The notes beneath the pieces were generated by a model. It had not been told where the DNA came from. It ran no database searches and saw only the letters and a list, made by a program, of their open reading frames with translations. Shown one piece after another: positions 10,050 through 20,907 of a DNA stretch of 64,000 bases. Numbering within the stretch: position 1 is the first letter of the stretch; each line of letters starts with the position of its first letter. A program made the translations under genes and the position numbers. This DNA comes from Ryuthela nishihirai. Its lineage: Eukaryota > Arthropoda > Arachnida > Araneae > Heptathelidae. The stretch lies in NCBI GenBank assembly GCA_038380435.1, contig JAWZYU010000010.1, positions 39,838,135 to 39,902,134 of the forward strand, given 5' to 3'.

Positions 10050-12880
10050 CTATGCCATATTCTCTGATCTGTAACGACATTAAAGAATTACTGTCTTTCT
10101 TTAATTCTGGATATTTTTCAAGTTTAAAAATTCTACATTTTAACATCGAAGTTTAAGAAATAAATTTGAACAGCTGGAAGCAATTCTTGAATATTTAAAT
10201 AACAAGACGGATATTTTAATACTTTCTGAAATATGGATCAAACCACATGAGTTAAATTTGCATCAAATAAATGGTTATCATATGTTCCATTGTTGTAGAG
10301 ATTACAATAAATCTGGTGGAATACTTTGCTACGTTAAAAGTTTTTTCTTTAAGAGTCAAGCAAATTGCTTTTAATGATATAAGTTCAGCTGAATATATTG
10401 CTATTTATCTGGAAAATTATCAACAATATTTCGTATGTATCTATAGATCTCTTTGTATCCCACTTACCACCTTCCTAGTAGAATTTCATCTATTACCTAT
10501 TACCTATTTACCACCTTCCTAGTAGAATTACTCTTATCATTTGATAATAAAGGCGAAGTTGTTGTAATTGGTGATTTAAATAAATATATACTAGGAAATG
10601 ATCACTACACAAATGAATATCTAAATTTGCTGTTATGAAATGGCTTTCAAAGTTTCATAAATTCACGGACCAGAGAAAGTATGATATATTCTACTTGTTT
10701 AGATCACATTTTTGTTAAAAAACAAAAGCGAAAGCTCATTCAAGAGTAGTATTGTTAAATTAGCAGTGACTGATCATTATCCCATTGCCTTAACGGTTAA
10801 TTTTAAAAATAATATGAATATTCAGTGTGATAATTATACAGAGCCTATTCTTTATCACTACATAGACTATACTTTATTGAACAGACTTTTAAGTGAATGT
10901 TCCTGGGACGAGGTATTAACTCTTAATGATGTCAATGAAGCTTATAATAAATTTTTAATCACGTTTAATCTCGTAATTAAAAATTCAACTAGGTAAAGAA
11001 AAATTCAGAATAAATCACAATCAGCAAAGCCATGGATTACTTCTGAAATTCTGAACTTATTAAAAAAAAGAGATAAGCTTTATAAAAAACACAAAAAATA
11101 CCCTTCAAATGAAACTTACGAAAGTAGCTTTAAAAATTTTAGAAATCAAATAAATTATAAAATTCGAGATGCAAAAATCAGTTTCCTTACCACTCAGTTT
11201 CAAAATTTTGATGGTAATATATCAAAGCAGTGGAAATTGATAGGCGATATAATAAATCAGAAGAAGGTAGAAAATAAATATCCTGAATTAGAAAGTGGTT
11301 GTGATTCAACTGAAAATACTAAGTTATTGTCAAACGAATTTAATGAACATTTTGTAAATATAGCAGTAAATCTGTCAAAGAATAGGATTGTAAAAACCAA
11401 AATAGCCATATGAGTAAAAATGTCAAATCAATGTTTTTAGCTCCAACTTGTAGAAAGGAATTGACTGACATTATCAAAGATTTAAAAAATGAAAAATCTG
11501 CTGGGTATGACAATATTTCCATTATTGCTGTTAATAAATGTTCTTTTCACTTGATTCAACCATTGGCTCACATATGTTATTTATCCTTCGAAACTGGCAC
11601 TTTTTCCAAATTTTATGAAGAAAGCTATTGTAATTCCAGTTTACAAAAATAAAAATAAAAATGATTTTAAGAAATTATCGACCGATATCTCTTCTCCCAG
11701 TATTTTCAAAAATATTAGAAAAACTAATTAATAATAGACTGATTAATTTTTTAGACAGTTTTAATTTTCTCTTTGAAAACCAATTTGGGTTTACGAAAGG
11801 AAAAAGTACAGAAACTGCATTGTTGAATTATACGTCAAAGGTGTTTCGTTCCATGGACAATAATCAATTTACTCTGTCCGTATTTATGGACTTGGAGAAA
11901 GCTTTTGACACCGTTGATTACGAAATTTTAATTAGCAAACTAGAAACTATTGGCATTCGTAGTGTTATATTAAAATGGTTTAAAGACTACTTACAGCACA
12001 GAACGCAATGTGTTAGTCTATTTTATATACTTAGTAACCCAAAACATATTTCGTATGGTGTACCACAAGGTTCCATCCTGGGACCAACATTGATCTATGT
12101 AAATTATAACTAAATAGCTATAATAACGCTTTTGCAGATGATACATCATTAACTTTATGTGCTGATTCTCTGGAACATCTCCTTTATAACATGAACACTG
12201 ATCTAAAATGTGTGATGAAATGGTTGGATTTAAATGGGTTACATTTAAATACGTAAAAGACTAAGTATATTCTATTTAACCTAAAAAAGAAAGCAAATAA
12301 TCCACATTAGATTAAATTAAAATTGCATAACTTTTCATGCAATAAGTTGTGAAGAAATTGAACAGGTTCAAAGTATACTATACCTAGGCGTTTATATTGA
12401 TAGCTCCCTAAGTTGGAAAATGCACATTGGAAAACAAACACACTTAGACAGATGTTATATAAATTTTATTATTTAAAAAAATCCTCAGTAATAAAATGTT
12501 AATAATGCTATACAAAACTTGGGTCCAGTCTGCTATACAGTATGGTATTACAAGATGGGGAGGAACATACATTTCATCATTAAGGAATCTGATTTCAATG
12601 CAAAATAAATTTATATTTCAAATATTACCAAATAAATATAAAACTGTTACCGTCTTTTGTAAGTATACCATTTCAGGTATATTTCCACTGAGACATTTAT
12701 TTGTTTATAGAACATTAAATTACTTCTTTAAAAACAATAATGCAGTGCTGCATTATACAAATTATTCGTTGCGAGATGATGGGAAAAGATTTCTGTTAAC
12801 ACTTGTAAATAAAGAAATTATGCACAAACATTTGATTATTTGGCCCCAAAATTTTTTAAATCTTTACCGATTATAATACG
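10050..12880 (+). pseudogene. LINE ORF2 relic: endonuclease and reverse transcriptase
   Basis: Broken reading frames encode, in order: an AP-type endonuclease (LHFNIRSLRNKFEQLE, ILILSEIWIKP, SGGILCYV, GDLN at about 10578, TCLDHIF at about 10700 and TDHYP at about 10770); then reverse transcriptase with NEKSAGYDNIS (11490), NYRPISLLP (11670), motif A FMDLEKAFDTVD (11884-11919), motif B YGVPQGSILGP (12053-12085) and motif C FADDT (about 12133); then a thumb region with LYLGVYID and YKTWVQSAIQYGI. No RNase H is visible. Stops at 10636 and 12111, frameshifts and a small duplication near 10465-10530 show it is dead. An intact protein would nick target DNA and copy the element RNA. Confidence 0.92.
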
Positions 12881-13166
12881 GAATGAAACTAATTTTATGC
12901 ATTTCAGATCTCTCACTGCTAATTTTTCTAATGAGTATTACTAATGCTGACAGCCTGTTTTCAGTGTTAAAGTAAAAAAAAATTATCGTTTTTATAAATC
13001 CTGTATTGTTTTTGTTTATTTTGTCTTTATGTAAAGTTGAGTGTCACTGTTGCCAAAATTATGTATTTAAATAATTTGTAAGTTAACCTACATGAGCTTA
13101 GATGCTCTTGGGTTAATAAGAGTATTACAAATATATGCTGTTTGTAACCTTATTATTATTATTATT

Positions 13167-13658
13167 TCGGAATAATGCATTCTTAAACCCCATTATTTGT
13201 CAGTCACACTGTATTACAATATCCTGAAATACTTTTTAAAATTCAGTTTGAATTTCGCTGTAAGACTTTGAAAACAAAATATCCCTAATATTCATTAAAC
13301 ATTTGAAATATTATACCTTCTTAGATTTCTACCTTAATTATTGAAAATCACGACAAACGATAGCAATAATTTTTTTTTATATTCTGGTTTTTATTTTTAT
13401 TATACAAACATTGTTTTCATAAATGTTATCCAAAGAATGTTACGCGCAAAGAAGGTTGTCCCGATGGGCAACTTTTTTTTTCGCTTAACGTTCTAATTAT
13501 ATTGTGTAACAAAGTTAATTTTGTTTTAGAATATAATTATATTATTTTTATAAAAAGAGAAGCTTTAAAAAGTAACTAACTCTTTCGTTTCTTAATATTT
13601 CAACACTTCACGGCAACTTAACACAGTTAGTTAGGGTTATTAGATGCTAATGTTCAAT
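13167..13658. other. Unassigned AT-rich sequence
   Basis: No coding region and no recognised repeat. An odd GC-richer patch at 13440-13490 (ACGCGCAAAGAAGG ... GATGGGCAAC) was not identified. Confidence 0.4.
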
Positions 13659-13723
13659 GCCAGATATATTTTCTGAATTTTGCAATCAACCATAGTGTTC
13701 GGATACTTTTTTGAGCGACTGTG
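13659..13723. mobile_element. Solo right end of the CAGTC-type MITE
   Basis: Matches the last 65 bp of the palindromic MITE (GCCAGATAT through GAGCGACTG). The left half is absent, so this is a truncated relic. Confidence 0.8.
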
Positions 13724-13859
13724 CAAAGGAGGACGCGATTTCAGTTTGTGAAACAATTTATTTCAAGTACCAACTAACAGTTCAGTCAGAAAAAGGTTTA
13801 ATAATTATTCAAAACACTTTAAACACGTGACGATTTTTATTCATACTTGATAAGTAATC

Positions 13860-14050
13860 AAGAGTTATTTGATCTTAGCTGCATAGTGATTAGGGTCTAA
13901 CTATTGTTCCAGCAAGGAAAGTTTTTGTGTAGTGCGAACTGATCAAGCTCTAACTGAAGCAGTGACTAGGCAGTTCATTGTCATTGTACTAATCCTGTAC
14001 AAACAAGTATTATAGTAGATTCTAGGATTATCTTGTATTCTGAATTTGCA
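13860..14050 (+). repeat. Diverged third copy of the arm segment
   Basis: Similar in order and wording to 8150-8330 (GTGGTTAGAG..., CAGCAAGG, CTCTAACTGAAGCA, TAGGATT) but with many differences. It shows that this part of the palindrome arm is a dispersed repeat. Family unknown. Confidence 0.45.
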
Positions 14051-14809
14051 AATCAAAGCTGCCGGCAACTTTCTTAGTTCCATCTATCCATGCCAGTGGC
14101 AAAATTTCATGTAATTTTCTAAGGTGTCCGCTATTTTCTATTGGCAAGTAAATTGCTGATGTTGAGCACTACAGAAAATAGTAACTTGTACAACATTAAA
14201 CAGAATAACTTCAGCATTCACGATTTGCATTAACAATAAATTACAGTAACAGTAAAATTATTTGACAATCGCGGTTACATGAAATTTAATAAAAAAAAGT
14301 ACAAAAAGAAATGAGTAGTTTAATTTTATTTGAAACACATTCTTCTGAGTTTGCAAAAAAGGGGGACATTTTCGTGTTTTTTCAAAATGCTGGGAGGACA
14401 TAAATTTTGAGATGAAACGGAAGGCATGCTCTCTTTTTGGGGGACGACGTATGGGGAACCCTACACAATATCTTTAGCTGTGGTTTCTAACTGATTTTAC
14501 TTTCAAAGAGTGTTCATATTCATTTAGAGACGTTTAAAGTTGTTACTACCGGTTTTCGACTGGGTATTGAATTAAAAATTTACAAATCTACTTCACATTG
14601 ATGGCTTTTGCTACGTGAAATGAACTGATCAATGGGAGACATTACAAAAGCACACTCTTATAATGCACGCGCAGTACAACTTGAGAACATGCAAAGAACA
14701 AAGAATATCTGCAGAGGTCCATTTTCTTTCAATTCACCAACTCACTAAACCTTATCGTTTTCACATTTAGTGTCCTTTGGTGTTTTCAAAGTAGTTCGAC
14801 ATTGAGTTC
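14051..14809. other. Unassigned non-coding sequence
   Basis: AT-rich, with no open frame of note and no recognised motif. Confidence 0.4.
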
Positions 14810-15092
14810 GGTTGAGTTGTTTTACCTCTGAGTAGTACATTTTGCATACAATGGGCTAAATGGCCACGTCACAAGGACTCCGAGGCCTCAGAAAAGATTG
14901 GGGGAGGAGACTCACTAGACAGCTTTTAGAAGACAGATGGTAGCCTTCCGTCAAGGCCATCCACTGTGCTCTATAACATTCACAATGTATGGTTCTCCTA
15001 CCTAGGAGACAAAGGCTTTACGTCCCATCCGATGAATGGCAGCTTTTCCAAGTCCATCGGTGTACCTTTTTGACCGAGGAAATGGCCGGGAG
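14810..15092 (-). mobile_element. SINE-A copy 4, old and truncated
   Basis: Diverged minus-strand copy (tail, CTCTGAGTAGTAC, middle, CATCCGATGAATGG) lacking the tRNA head. An open frame across 14989-15198 is a by-product. Confidence 0.85.
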
Positions 15093-16159
15093 TCTAATTC
15101 GTCGTAATCAATTAAATTTATACAGATACTGTATCAACAGAATATTTTTAGGTAAGCAAATCTATCTTCAGCTTGAAGTAGTGTATATCAAACAGTAATT
15201 TTTCTTCAACAATATTTATATGTATATTACGATTCCTACCTATTCTTGTACATTAAATATTCAGACCCATTCAGTGGCCAGTTATAAGAATTCAAATCTC
15301 ACTTTTTATTTATTTATTTGCTTTTTGTTTTTCTTTAAATTCACAGTTAAGATACAAAAAAACTATTAAAACTTTTCAGTTTACAAAGGCCGAATATTAC
15401 GTTTTAGACTCCAGAACAATACATTTTTATTACATTATTTTTATATTTTTTTTCTAAAGTTCTCACAGAAGGAAAGCCTTAATGAATTACTTTATTCTGG
15501 TGTGGCAACACCCGTGTGGAGAGAAAAGCAGTTGAAATTTCTCGACGACTTTTTTACTTGTTACAGAAAAACCGTAATTAAAGCAAATCCTCTTCAGATT
15601 ATGTCTTAAAAGGCCTCATAATAACAAGTATTTTTTTCCACTGTTTGTAGCGCATTTTAATTAATCTTTTCGAGTAACGGAAAAATTTAACTCGGAAAGA
15701 AACACAGAGCCAAATATTTCACAGCAGCAGTTGGATTTCTTTTTTGTTTTGACTCACAACTCTTGGTTGTACATTTTAATTGTCTTGTTTTGTTACTCGC
15801 CTTGATGAAATATTACATAGAAAGTTGACTATCAAAAAATACGGTTTCTTTTATTTGTCTAGAAATCTTTATTATTAGTTTTTCTTCGCGAGAGCATTGG
15901 TTGCAGCAAAAATCCATTTCCCTTTGTTTGGAGATTAGGAAATATTTCGAAAGCAACATCTAACAAAAGCATTCGGCTAAAAAAAACTTTTTCCTGAAAG
16001 ACTGAAATTGCTGACAAGCGAAGAAGCGATTAAAAACTATAAGCGAGAGCAGAAAGAAATGAACAAATAAGATCAAGCTATTCATATTAGCGATATTAAG
16101 TGACAAAATGTTTCATGTAAAAATGCGGATATGATTTGCCTAAGGGCGTAGTTAACTAA
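15093..16159. other. Unassigned AT-rich sequence
   Basis: No gene, RNA or mobile element recognised; homopolymer A and T runs are common. Confidence 0.4.
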
Positions 16160-16560
16160 TCTCTCATAGGCCAAAGGTTCCGAATTTAATCTGTCAAAGT
16201 TTAAATTTTCAGGGATTAATCTGCCAAAGGTTCAGGAATTAATCTATAATAGGTTCAGGAATTAATCTATCAAATGTTCAGGAATTAATCTATCAGAGAC
16301 TAAAGAATCAATCTGTCAAATATCAAAGGTTCAGGAATAAGGCTCAGGAATTAATCTGTCAAAGGTTCAGGAATTAATCTATCAAATATCAAAGGTCAGG
16401 AATTAATCTATTAAATATCAAAGGTTCAGGAATTAATCTATCAAAGGTGTAAAAGATTAAGGAATTACTCAGTCGAAGGTTCAGGAATTAATCAGTGAAA
16501 TAATTATCATTATTCAGTAATTAATTCTGTCAAAGGCAATATTGAGGAAATAATCTGTCA
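16160..16560. repeat. Degenerate tandem repeat, unit about 23 bp
   Basis: Many imperfect copies of a unit built on GGTTCAGGAATTAATCTATC, with frequent AAA and small insertions. Units range from about 20 to 32 bp. It is non-coding. Confidence 0.85.
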
Positions 16561-17120
16561 ATAGAGAAATATATATATATTTTTTATTTTCATAGTGTGA
16601 ATTACTTTCTTTACCTCCCAAAAACTAACCCTTATTCTCCCTTTCCCATAAAATGTATTTATACATTCATCTCACAAAAGCCATGTCTCATGAGGGAAAG
16701 TATAAAAATATTATCTGGGAGTTGCTATTATTTAATAAATTAATAAATTTCGCCGGATAAAAAGTCTGGCTATATTTTAATTTTTGAACTTTAAAATTAG
16801 ATTATAGAGTATCAAAACCAAAAATAATTGTTTTGAAAATAAGAATCCTATAAAGATCTTGAAATATCTTTGTTTCAATCCCTTGAAGTTTCAAGTCACA
16901 AGTTTCGAAAACATTTTGCAATTCAGATAAATATTTTAAAAAAATTAAAAGAATAACATCTTGCCTCTAGCGAATATGGAATGCTTTTTTTTTTTTTGAA
17001 AAAGAACGAAATTGTTGCCTACTGTAGCGGTGGAAACTTTGCATTAATAGATGATTGGCAAATAGTAATATACAGTATTATTATTACCAACATAAACAGA
17101 ATTTTTCATTTATCTCTTAA

Positions 17121-17638
17121 CCCTTTCACGACCAAGGGAAACATTTTTCCCCATTTTAAAATTGGTGATTGTCGTATTTAATTATAACCTTATCTGCATT
17201 TTTTATACAGAATGTCAAAATAGAACGTATGCCGAACGCAATTACGTAAACGGGAACGTTTAGTCCATGTCCATCTTTGCAATAATGTTGCATCTGTGCA
17301 ATGTCCATCTTTGCTTCACAACCAAAAGAAATTGCTTAGCAGAATATCATAATTAGCACATCATTTTGTATAGTAATTTTATTTCATAATTTTGTATTAT
17401 TTTAGTTAACATTTTGTTCTAATAAACCAATAAATAAATGACATTGCATAATAAGCCTAACTATAATTTGTGTTACCTTTATAGTCCATTGGGAAAAATA
17501 TTTCCCATAAAATTCCAAAAAAACTACACATTGTTATGAATTTTTCTTATGATTTTTATTTATTTTACGTCTAAACAAACTAAAATAAACAGTTACATAC
17601 TAATATTTACTCTTAGAAACCTTATGGTCCTGAAAGGG
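17121..17638. mobile_element. piggyBac-like non-autonomous element
   Basis: Flanked on both sides by TTAA (17117-17120 and 17639-17642). Termini are CCCTTTCACGACCAAGG on the left and, on the opposite strand at the right, CCCTTTCAGGACCATAAGG, i.e. imperfect inverted repeats of about 19 bp. Subterminal copies of a GGGAAAnATTTnCCC motif lie at about 17137 and 17491. It has no transposase reading frame. TTAA targets and CCCTTT ends are the hallmarks of the piggyBac superfamily; mobilisation in trans is inferred. Confidence 0.82.
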
Positions 17639-17642
17639 TTAA

Positions 17643-17880
17643 AACAAAAAAGTGTGGTTTCCAACCCCCCCCTCCCTGGTGGAAAAGGAGCAAAACACTG
17701 CCACCAGTATAAATCTCTTGACCAAAACACATTGCCGCAAAAGTTTGAAATTTCTAAGAAAATAGATCGTTTATAATAAGCATTAAAAGTTTTCTCTGTT
17801 CCTAACTTTTTTAATCTCTAGATGGCGCTATTTAATGCACTTTGAGATTCGAAACATGCGAATCGTAATGCAGCTGTAAT
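17643..17880 (+). repeat. Old dispersed repeat fragment
   Basis: Shows AAAGTTTGAAATTTCTAAG, ATCGTTTATA and an AGATGGCGCTATTT core, in the order seen at 7085-7350. Together with 16955-17116 it may be one copy split by the piggyBac-like element. Confidence 0.35.
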
Positions 17881-18290
17881 ATCTATCCATCCTTAAGCGA
17901 ATTTTTGAATTATCTCTAATAACAAAAAAAGTTTCTACAGAAGGCAAAGGGTAAAATTTAGCTTCATTTTTTATTGAAAACGAGCTAGAGAGATAAAAAG
18001 CAACAAGAGGACAAAAAATGTACCTGTTGTGAGCCGCGAACTTCAGCCGAATGTCTGACCTCGGCGACCTTTTGGCTCGATAGTGTTGGTCATGTAACGC
18101 CCTCTGGTTGTAGAAGAGAGGCTCGAAGTGCAGGATGAACGGATTCAACCGCAGACCTGGAAGTAGGGGAGAAAAATATATATTTTTTTCAATTGACAGA
18201 TCATTAGTCTCAGAAAATATGGTTTTATAAAACTGAAAAATTGTGTACTTCATACTGCTGTATACGCTGATGGATACACGTGACCGTATA

Positions 18291-18678
18291 GAGCAGGGGG
18301 CGGGGGGGGGGGGCTCAGTCGGTAGCGCGCCAGGCTCGTAATCTGTAGTTCCCAGGTTCAAGTCCCAGCTGGGTCAGCGTTGAGATTTATCTCCGCAAAA
18401 TTCCCTGCCCACGGTCAGTAGGGGACACCGATGGGCTTGGAGAGGCCGCCATCCGTCGGATGGGACGTTAAGCCGTGTTCCGTGTGCGGGAGAACCATAC
18501 CCTGTGCACGTTAAAGAACACGCTGGGTAGCCTTGACGGGAGGCTACCATCTGTCTCCCAACAGCTGTTCTAGTGGGTCCCCTCCCCCAACCTTCTCTGA
18601 GCCTTCGGGGTCCATGTGACCTGGCCATTTAGCCCATGGTGGCAAAAAAGTGCCGCTCAGAGGTAAAACAACCCAACC
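18291..18678 (+). mobile_element. SINE-A copy 5, full length
   Basis: Head with box A (GGCTCAGTCGG) and box B (GGTTCAAGTCC), full body and AACCCAACCC tail. A run of G replaces the usual start. Short TSD CGTATA at 18285-18290 and 18679-18684. Confidence 0.95.
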
Positions 18679-19130
18679 CGTATATAGGAGATCGTGATGA
18701 CTGGCTAAGTGATAACAATAATTGTGATACAAAAAAAAACGATTTCGATCCGTCAATGCTTATGTCCTCCAGTGCTTATTAGAATTAGAATGAAAACTTC
18801 AAGAGAATGAAGTTTTTCCTTTACTTACTTTTGCACTCTTTAAATGTTTTAATTCTAATTAATCGGTGATTGGGAAAAATGTAAATAGTAGAATTCTATT
18901 AATACTTTTACAGCAGAAAAATATTTGTCTTGAATTCTTTAAAATTTAAAAGTTGCTTTTTTGTCACCCCCTCTGAGAAAAGGGGGCGAATTGTTGTTGT
19001 CAATCGAATATCTCTTGACACTCTACCACAGAAATTTCTGCCATAAGCAGATTACTTGCAGCATTCGTTAAAAGTTCGAGTTTTCCCTATTTAGTGATCT
19101 CTAACGATATATGTTAAAACTACCTAAATA

Positions 19131-19537
19131 CCAGGTGATCCAAAAGTAACAGAAAAAGTAAAAATGCAATGATTCGAAAAGTATAGACAGTAGCACGATG
19201 CGGTTTTCACAGAAATGCACAGAAAGACATGAGATTTTTTTAATAACGAAAACTTTTATTGCCAGAATAGTTACATTTGACACCGACAGGTGGCGCTTCG
19301 GTTGTGTCAGTAGTTTGTACAGTGGTGGACCTGTTTAAATAGCGACAGGCAGCAGCTCCGGAACCGTTACAGCGCCAGATGTCGGTGACAAATGTAACTA
19401 TTCTGGCAATAAATTTTTCGTTATTAAACAAAATCCCATGTCTTTCTGTGTATTTCTGTGAAAACCGCATCGTGCTACTGTCTATACTTTTCGAATCATT
19501 GCATTTTTCCTTTTTCTGTTACTTTTTGATCACCCGG
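19131..19537. mobile_element. Long-armed palindromic MITE (CCRGGTGATC ends)
   Basis: TA duplicated at 19129-19130 and 19538-19539. The arms, roughly 180 bp each, are near-identical inverted repeats beginning CCAGGTGATCC / CCGGGTGATCA, around a centre of about 60 bp (19310-19370). The TA target and terminal sequence fit the Tc1/mariner superfamily. There is no transposase; matching ORFs on both strands are products of the symmetry. Confidence 0.9.
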
Positions 19538-19569
19538 TATTTGAAAAATGCGAATTATATTTTATTAGT

Positions 19570-19970
19570 TGTTGGGTTGTTTTACCTCCGACCGGAGTAT
19601 TTTTTTGCACAAAATGTGCTAAACAGCCACGTCACAAGGACCCCGAGTGCTCAGAGAAGATTGGAGAGAAGGAACCATTAGACAGCTGTTGGGAGAGAGA
19701 TGGTAGCCTCCGGTCAAGGCTATCTAGCGTGTTCTTTAGCGTGAATAGGGTATGTCTCTCCTACACACGGGGCTATGATTTAATGTCCCATCCGATGGAC
19801 TCTCCTGGCCCATCGGCGTCCCCTACTGACCGAAGGAAATGCAGGGATTTTTGTGGAAATAAATCTCAATGCTGGCCCAGGCGGGACTCGAACCTGTAGT
19901 ACGAACCTGTAACCCTGGTAACTGCAGATTACGAGTCAGGCGCGCTACCGACTGAGCCACCCCCTCCCCT
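19570..19970 (-). mobile_element. SINE-A copy 6, full length, older
   Basis: Minus-strand copy with all regions. Near-TSD TTTATTAGT / TTTCATTAGT flanks it. The T-arm region has a small internal duplication (CGAACCTG repeated at about 19889 and 19904). Confidence 0.92.
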
Positions 19971-20063
19971 ATTTCATTAGTACCAACCAACTAAAAAAAG
20001 AGTTTTTCAATTATCTCTTAAAGCAAAGCAATTATGTTTCTCCCTCACCCTGGGGGGAGGGGA

Positions 20064-20649
20064 TGTGAACTAGGAATATGCAAATATTTTAGAAGTGTTC
20101 ACTGATGGAGCTATAACTCAGTTACCGTCTTTTCATATTTGCCTAAAAGATTGAATATGGAAAATGAGACAAGAGCTAAATTGATAATTCAAGCTAAATT
20201 GATCTATAAATAGCGCATCAAATATTCATTAGATGAAACTATCACTTATTGTAACCACTATGGTGGGGGCGGGGGTGGCTCAGTCGGTAGCGCGCCAAGC
20301 TCGTAATCTGTAGTTCCCAGATTCGGGTCCCAGCTGGGTCAGCGTTGAGATTTATCTTCGCAAAATTCTCCGTCCTGTCCACGGTCAGTAGGGGACACCG
20401 ATGGGCTTGGAAAGGCCGCCGTCCGTCGGATGGGACGTTAAGTCATGGCGCCGTGTGCGGGAGAGCCATACTCTGTGCACGTTAAAGAACACGCTGGATG
20501 GCCTTGACGGGAGGCTACCATCTGTCTCCAAACAGCTGTTCCAATGGGTCTCCTCCCCCAACTTTCTCTGAGCCTTCGGGTCCATGTGACCTGGTCATTT
20601 AGCCCACGGTGTGCAAAAAAGTGCCGCTCAGAGGTGAAACACCCAACCC
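20064..20649 (+). repeat. Left arm of second inverted duplication
   Basis: Reverse complement of 23883-24478. Consists of about 200 bp of unique-looking sequence and then a full SINE. The sequence match ends at the SINE 3' tail, and the TSD expected beyond the tail is absent here. Confidence 0.88.
20265..20649 (+). mobile_element. SINE-A copy 7, full length
   Basis: Head, body and tail are present. AACCACTATGGT precedes it but does not follow it; the sequence after the tail is CTGGCATAATAGG. Compare copy 9, which has the same flank on both sides. Confidence 0.95.
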
Positions 20650-20721
20650 TGGCATAATAGGTCAACTCATTATTACCAATTAAAAACTCGATGCAATAGA
20701 AAAACTCCATGACTTTCACAT

Positions 20722-20907
20722 TCTACCACCAAACTTTCATATTTCTAGCATTAATACATCACTTGCAAATGTCCGCTGAAACATTTTGAATTTTCAAAAT
20801 TTTTCACCGTCAGAGGGCGCAATTATAACTTTTGGGTGATTCGAAAAGTGCAAAGCGTAATATTTCATTAATGTCTATCCAAAACAAAAAGGGGTTTGTA
20901 TTATCTA
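20722..20907 (+). repeat. Old dispersed repeat fragment, split by mariner
   Basis: CTACCACCAAACTTTCATATTTCTAGC, GTCAGAGGGCGCAATT and ACAAAAAGGGG modules occur in the order seen at 7085-7350. It resumes after the mariner element with AAACAAAAAAATCC at 22408. Confidence 0.4.

Larger units (their letters stand above)
5489..10400 (-). repeat. Right arm of large inverted duplication
   Basis: Inverted copy of 1-4455. The inner boundary falls inside a SINE, which here is cut off at its middle. The outer boundary cannot be placed because the left arm leaves the window while still matching. It is about 450 bp longer than the left arm, mostly because of the SINE at 9198-9591. Arm symmetry explains the mirrored open frames near 1.6-1.9 and 8.1-8.3 kb. 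Confidence 0.93.
9000..13166 (+). mobile_element. Jockey/CR1-like LINE, degenerate
   Basis: Combines the ORF1 and ORF2 relics with an AT-rich 3' region ending in a short stem-loop (GAGCTTAGATGCTC, about 13094-13107) and a TTATTATTATT tail at about 13150-13166. The 5' end is not defined; homology to ORF1 starts near 9000. Clade is inferred from the FP-like ORF1, AP endonuclease, absence of RNase H and tail type. Confidence 0.75.
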
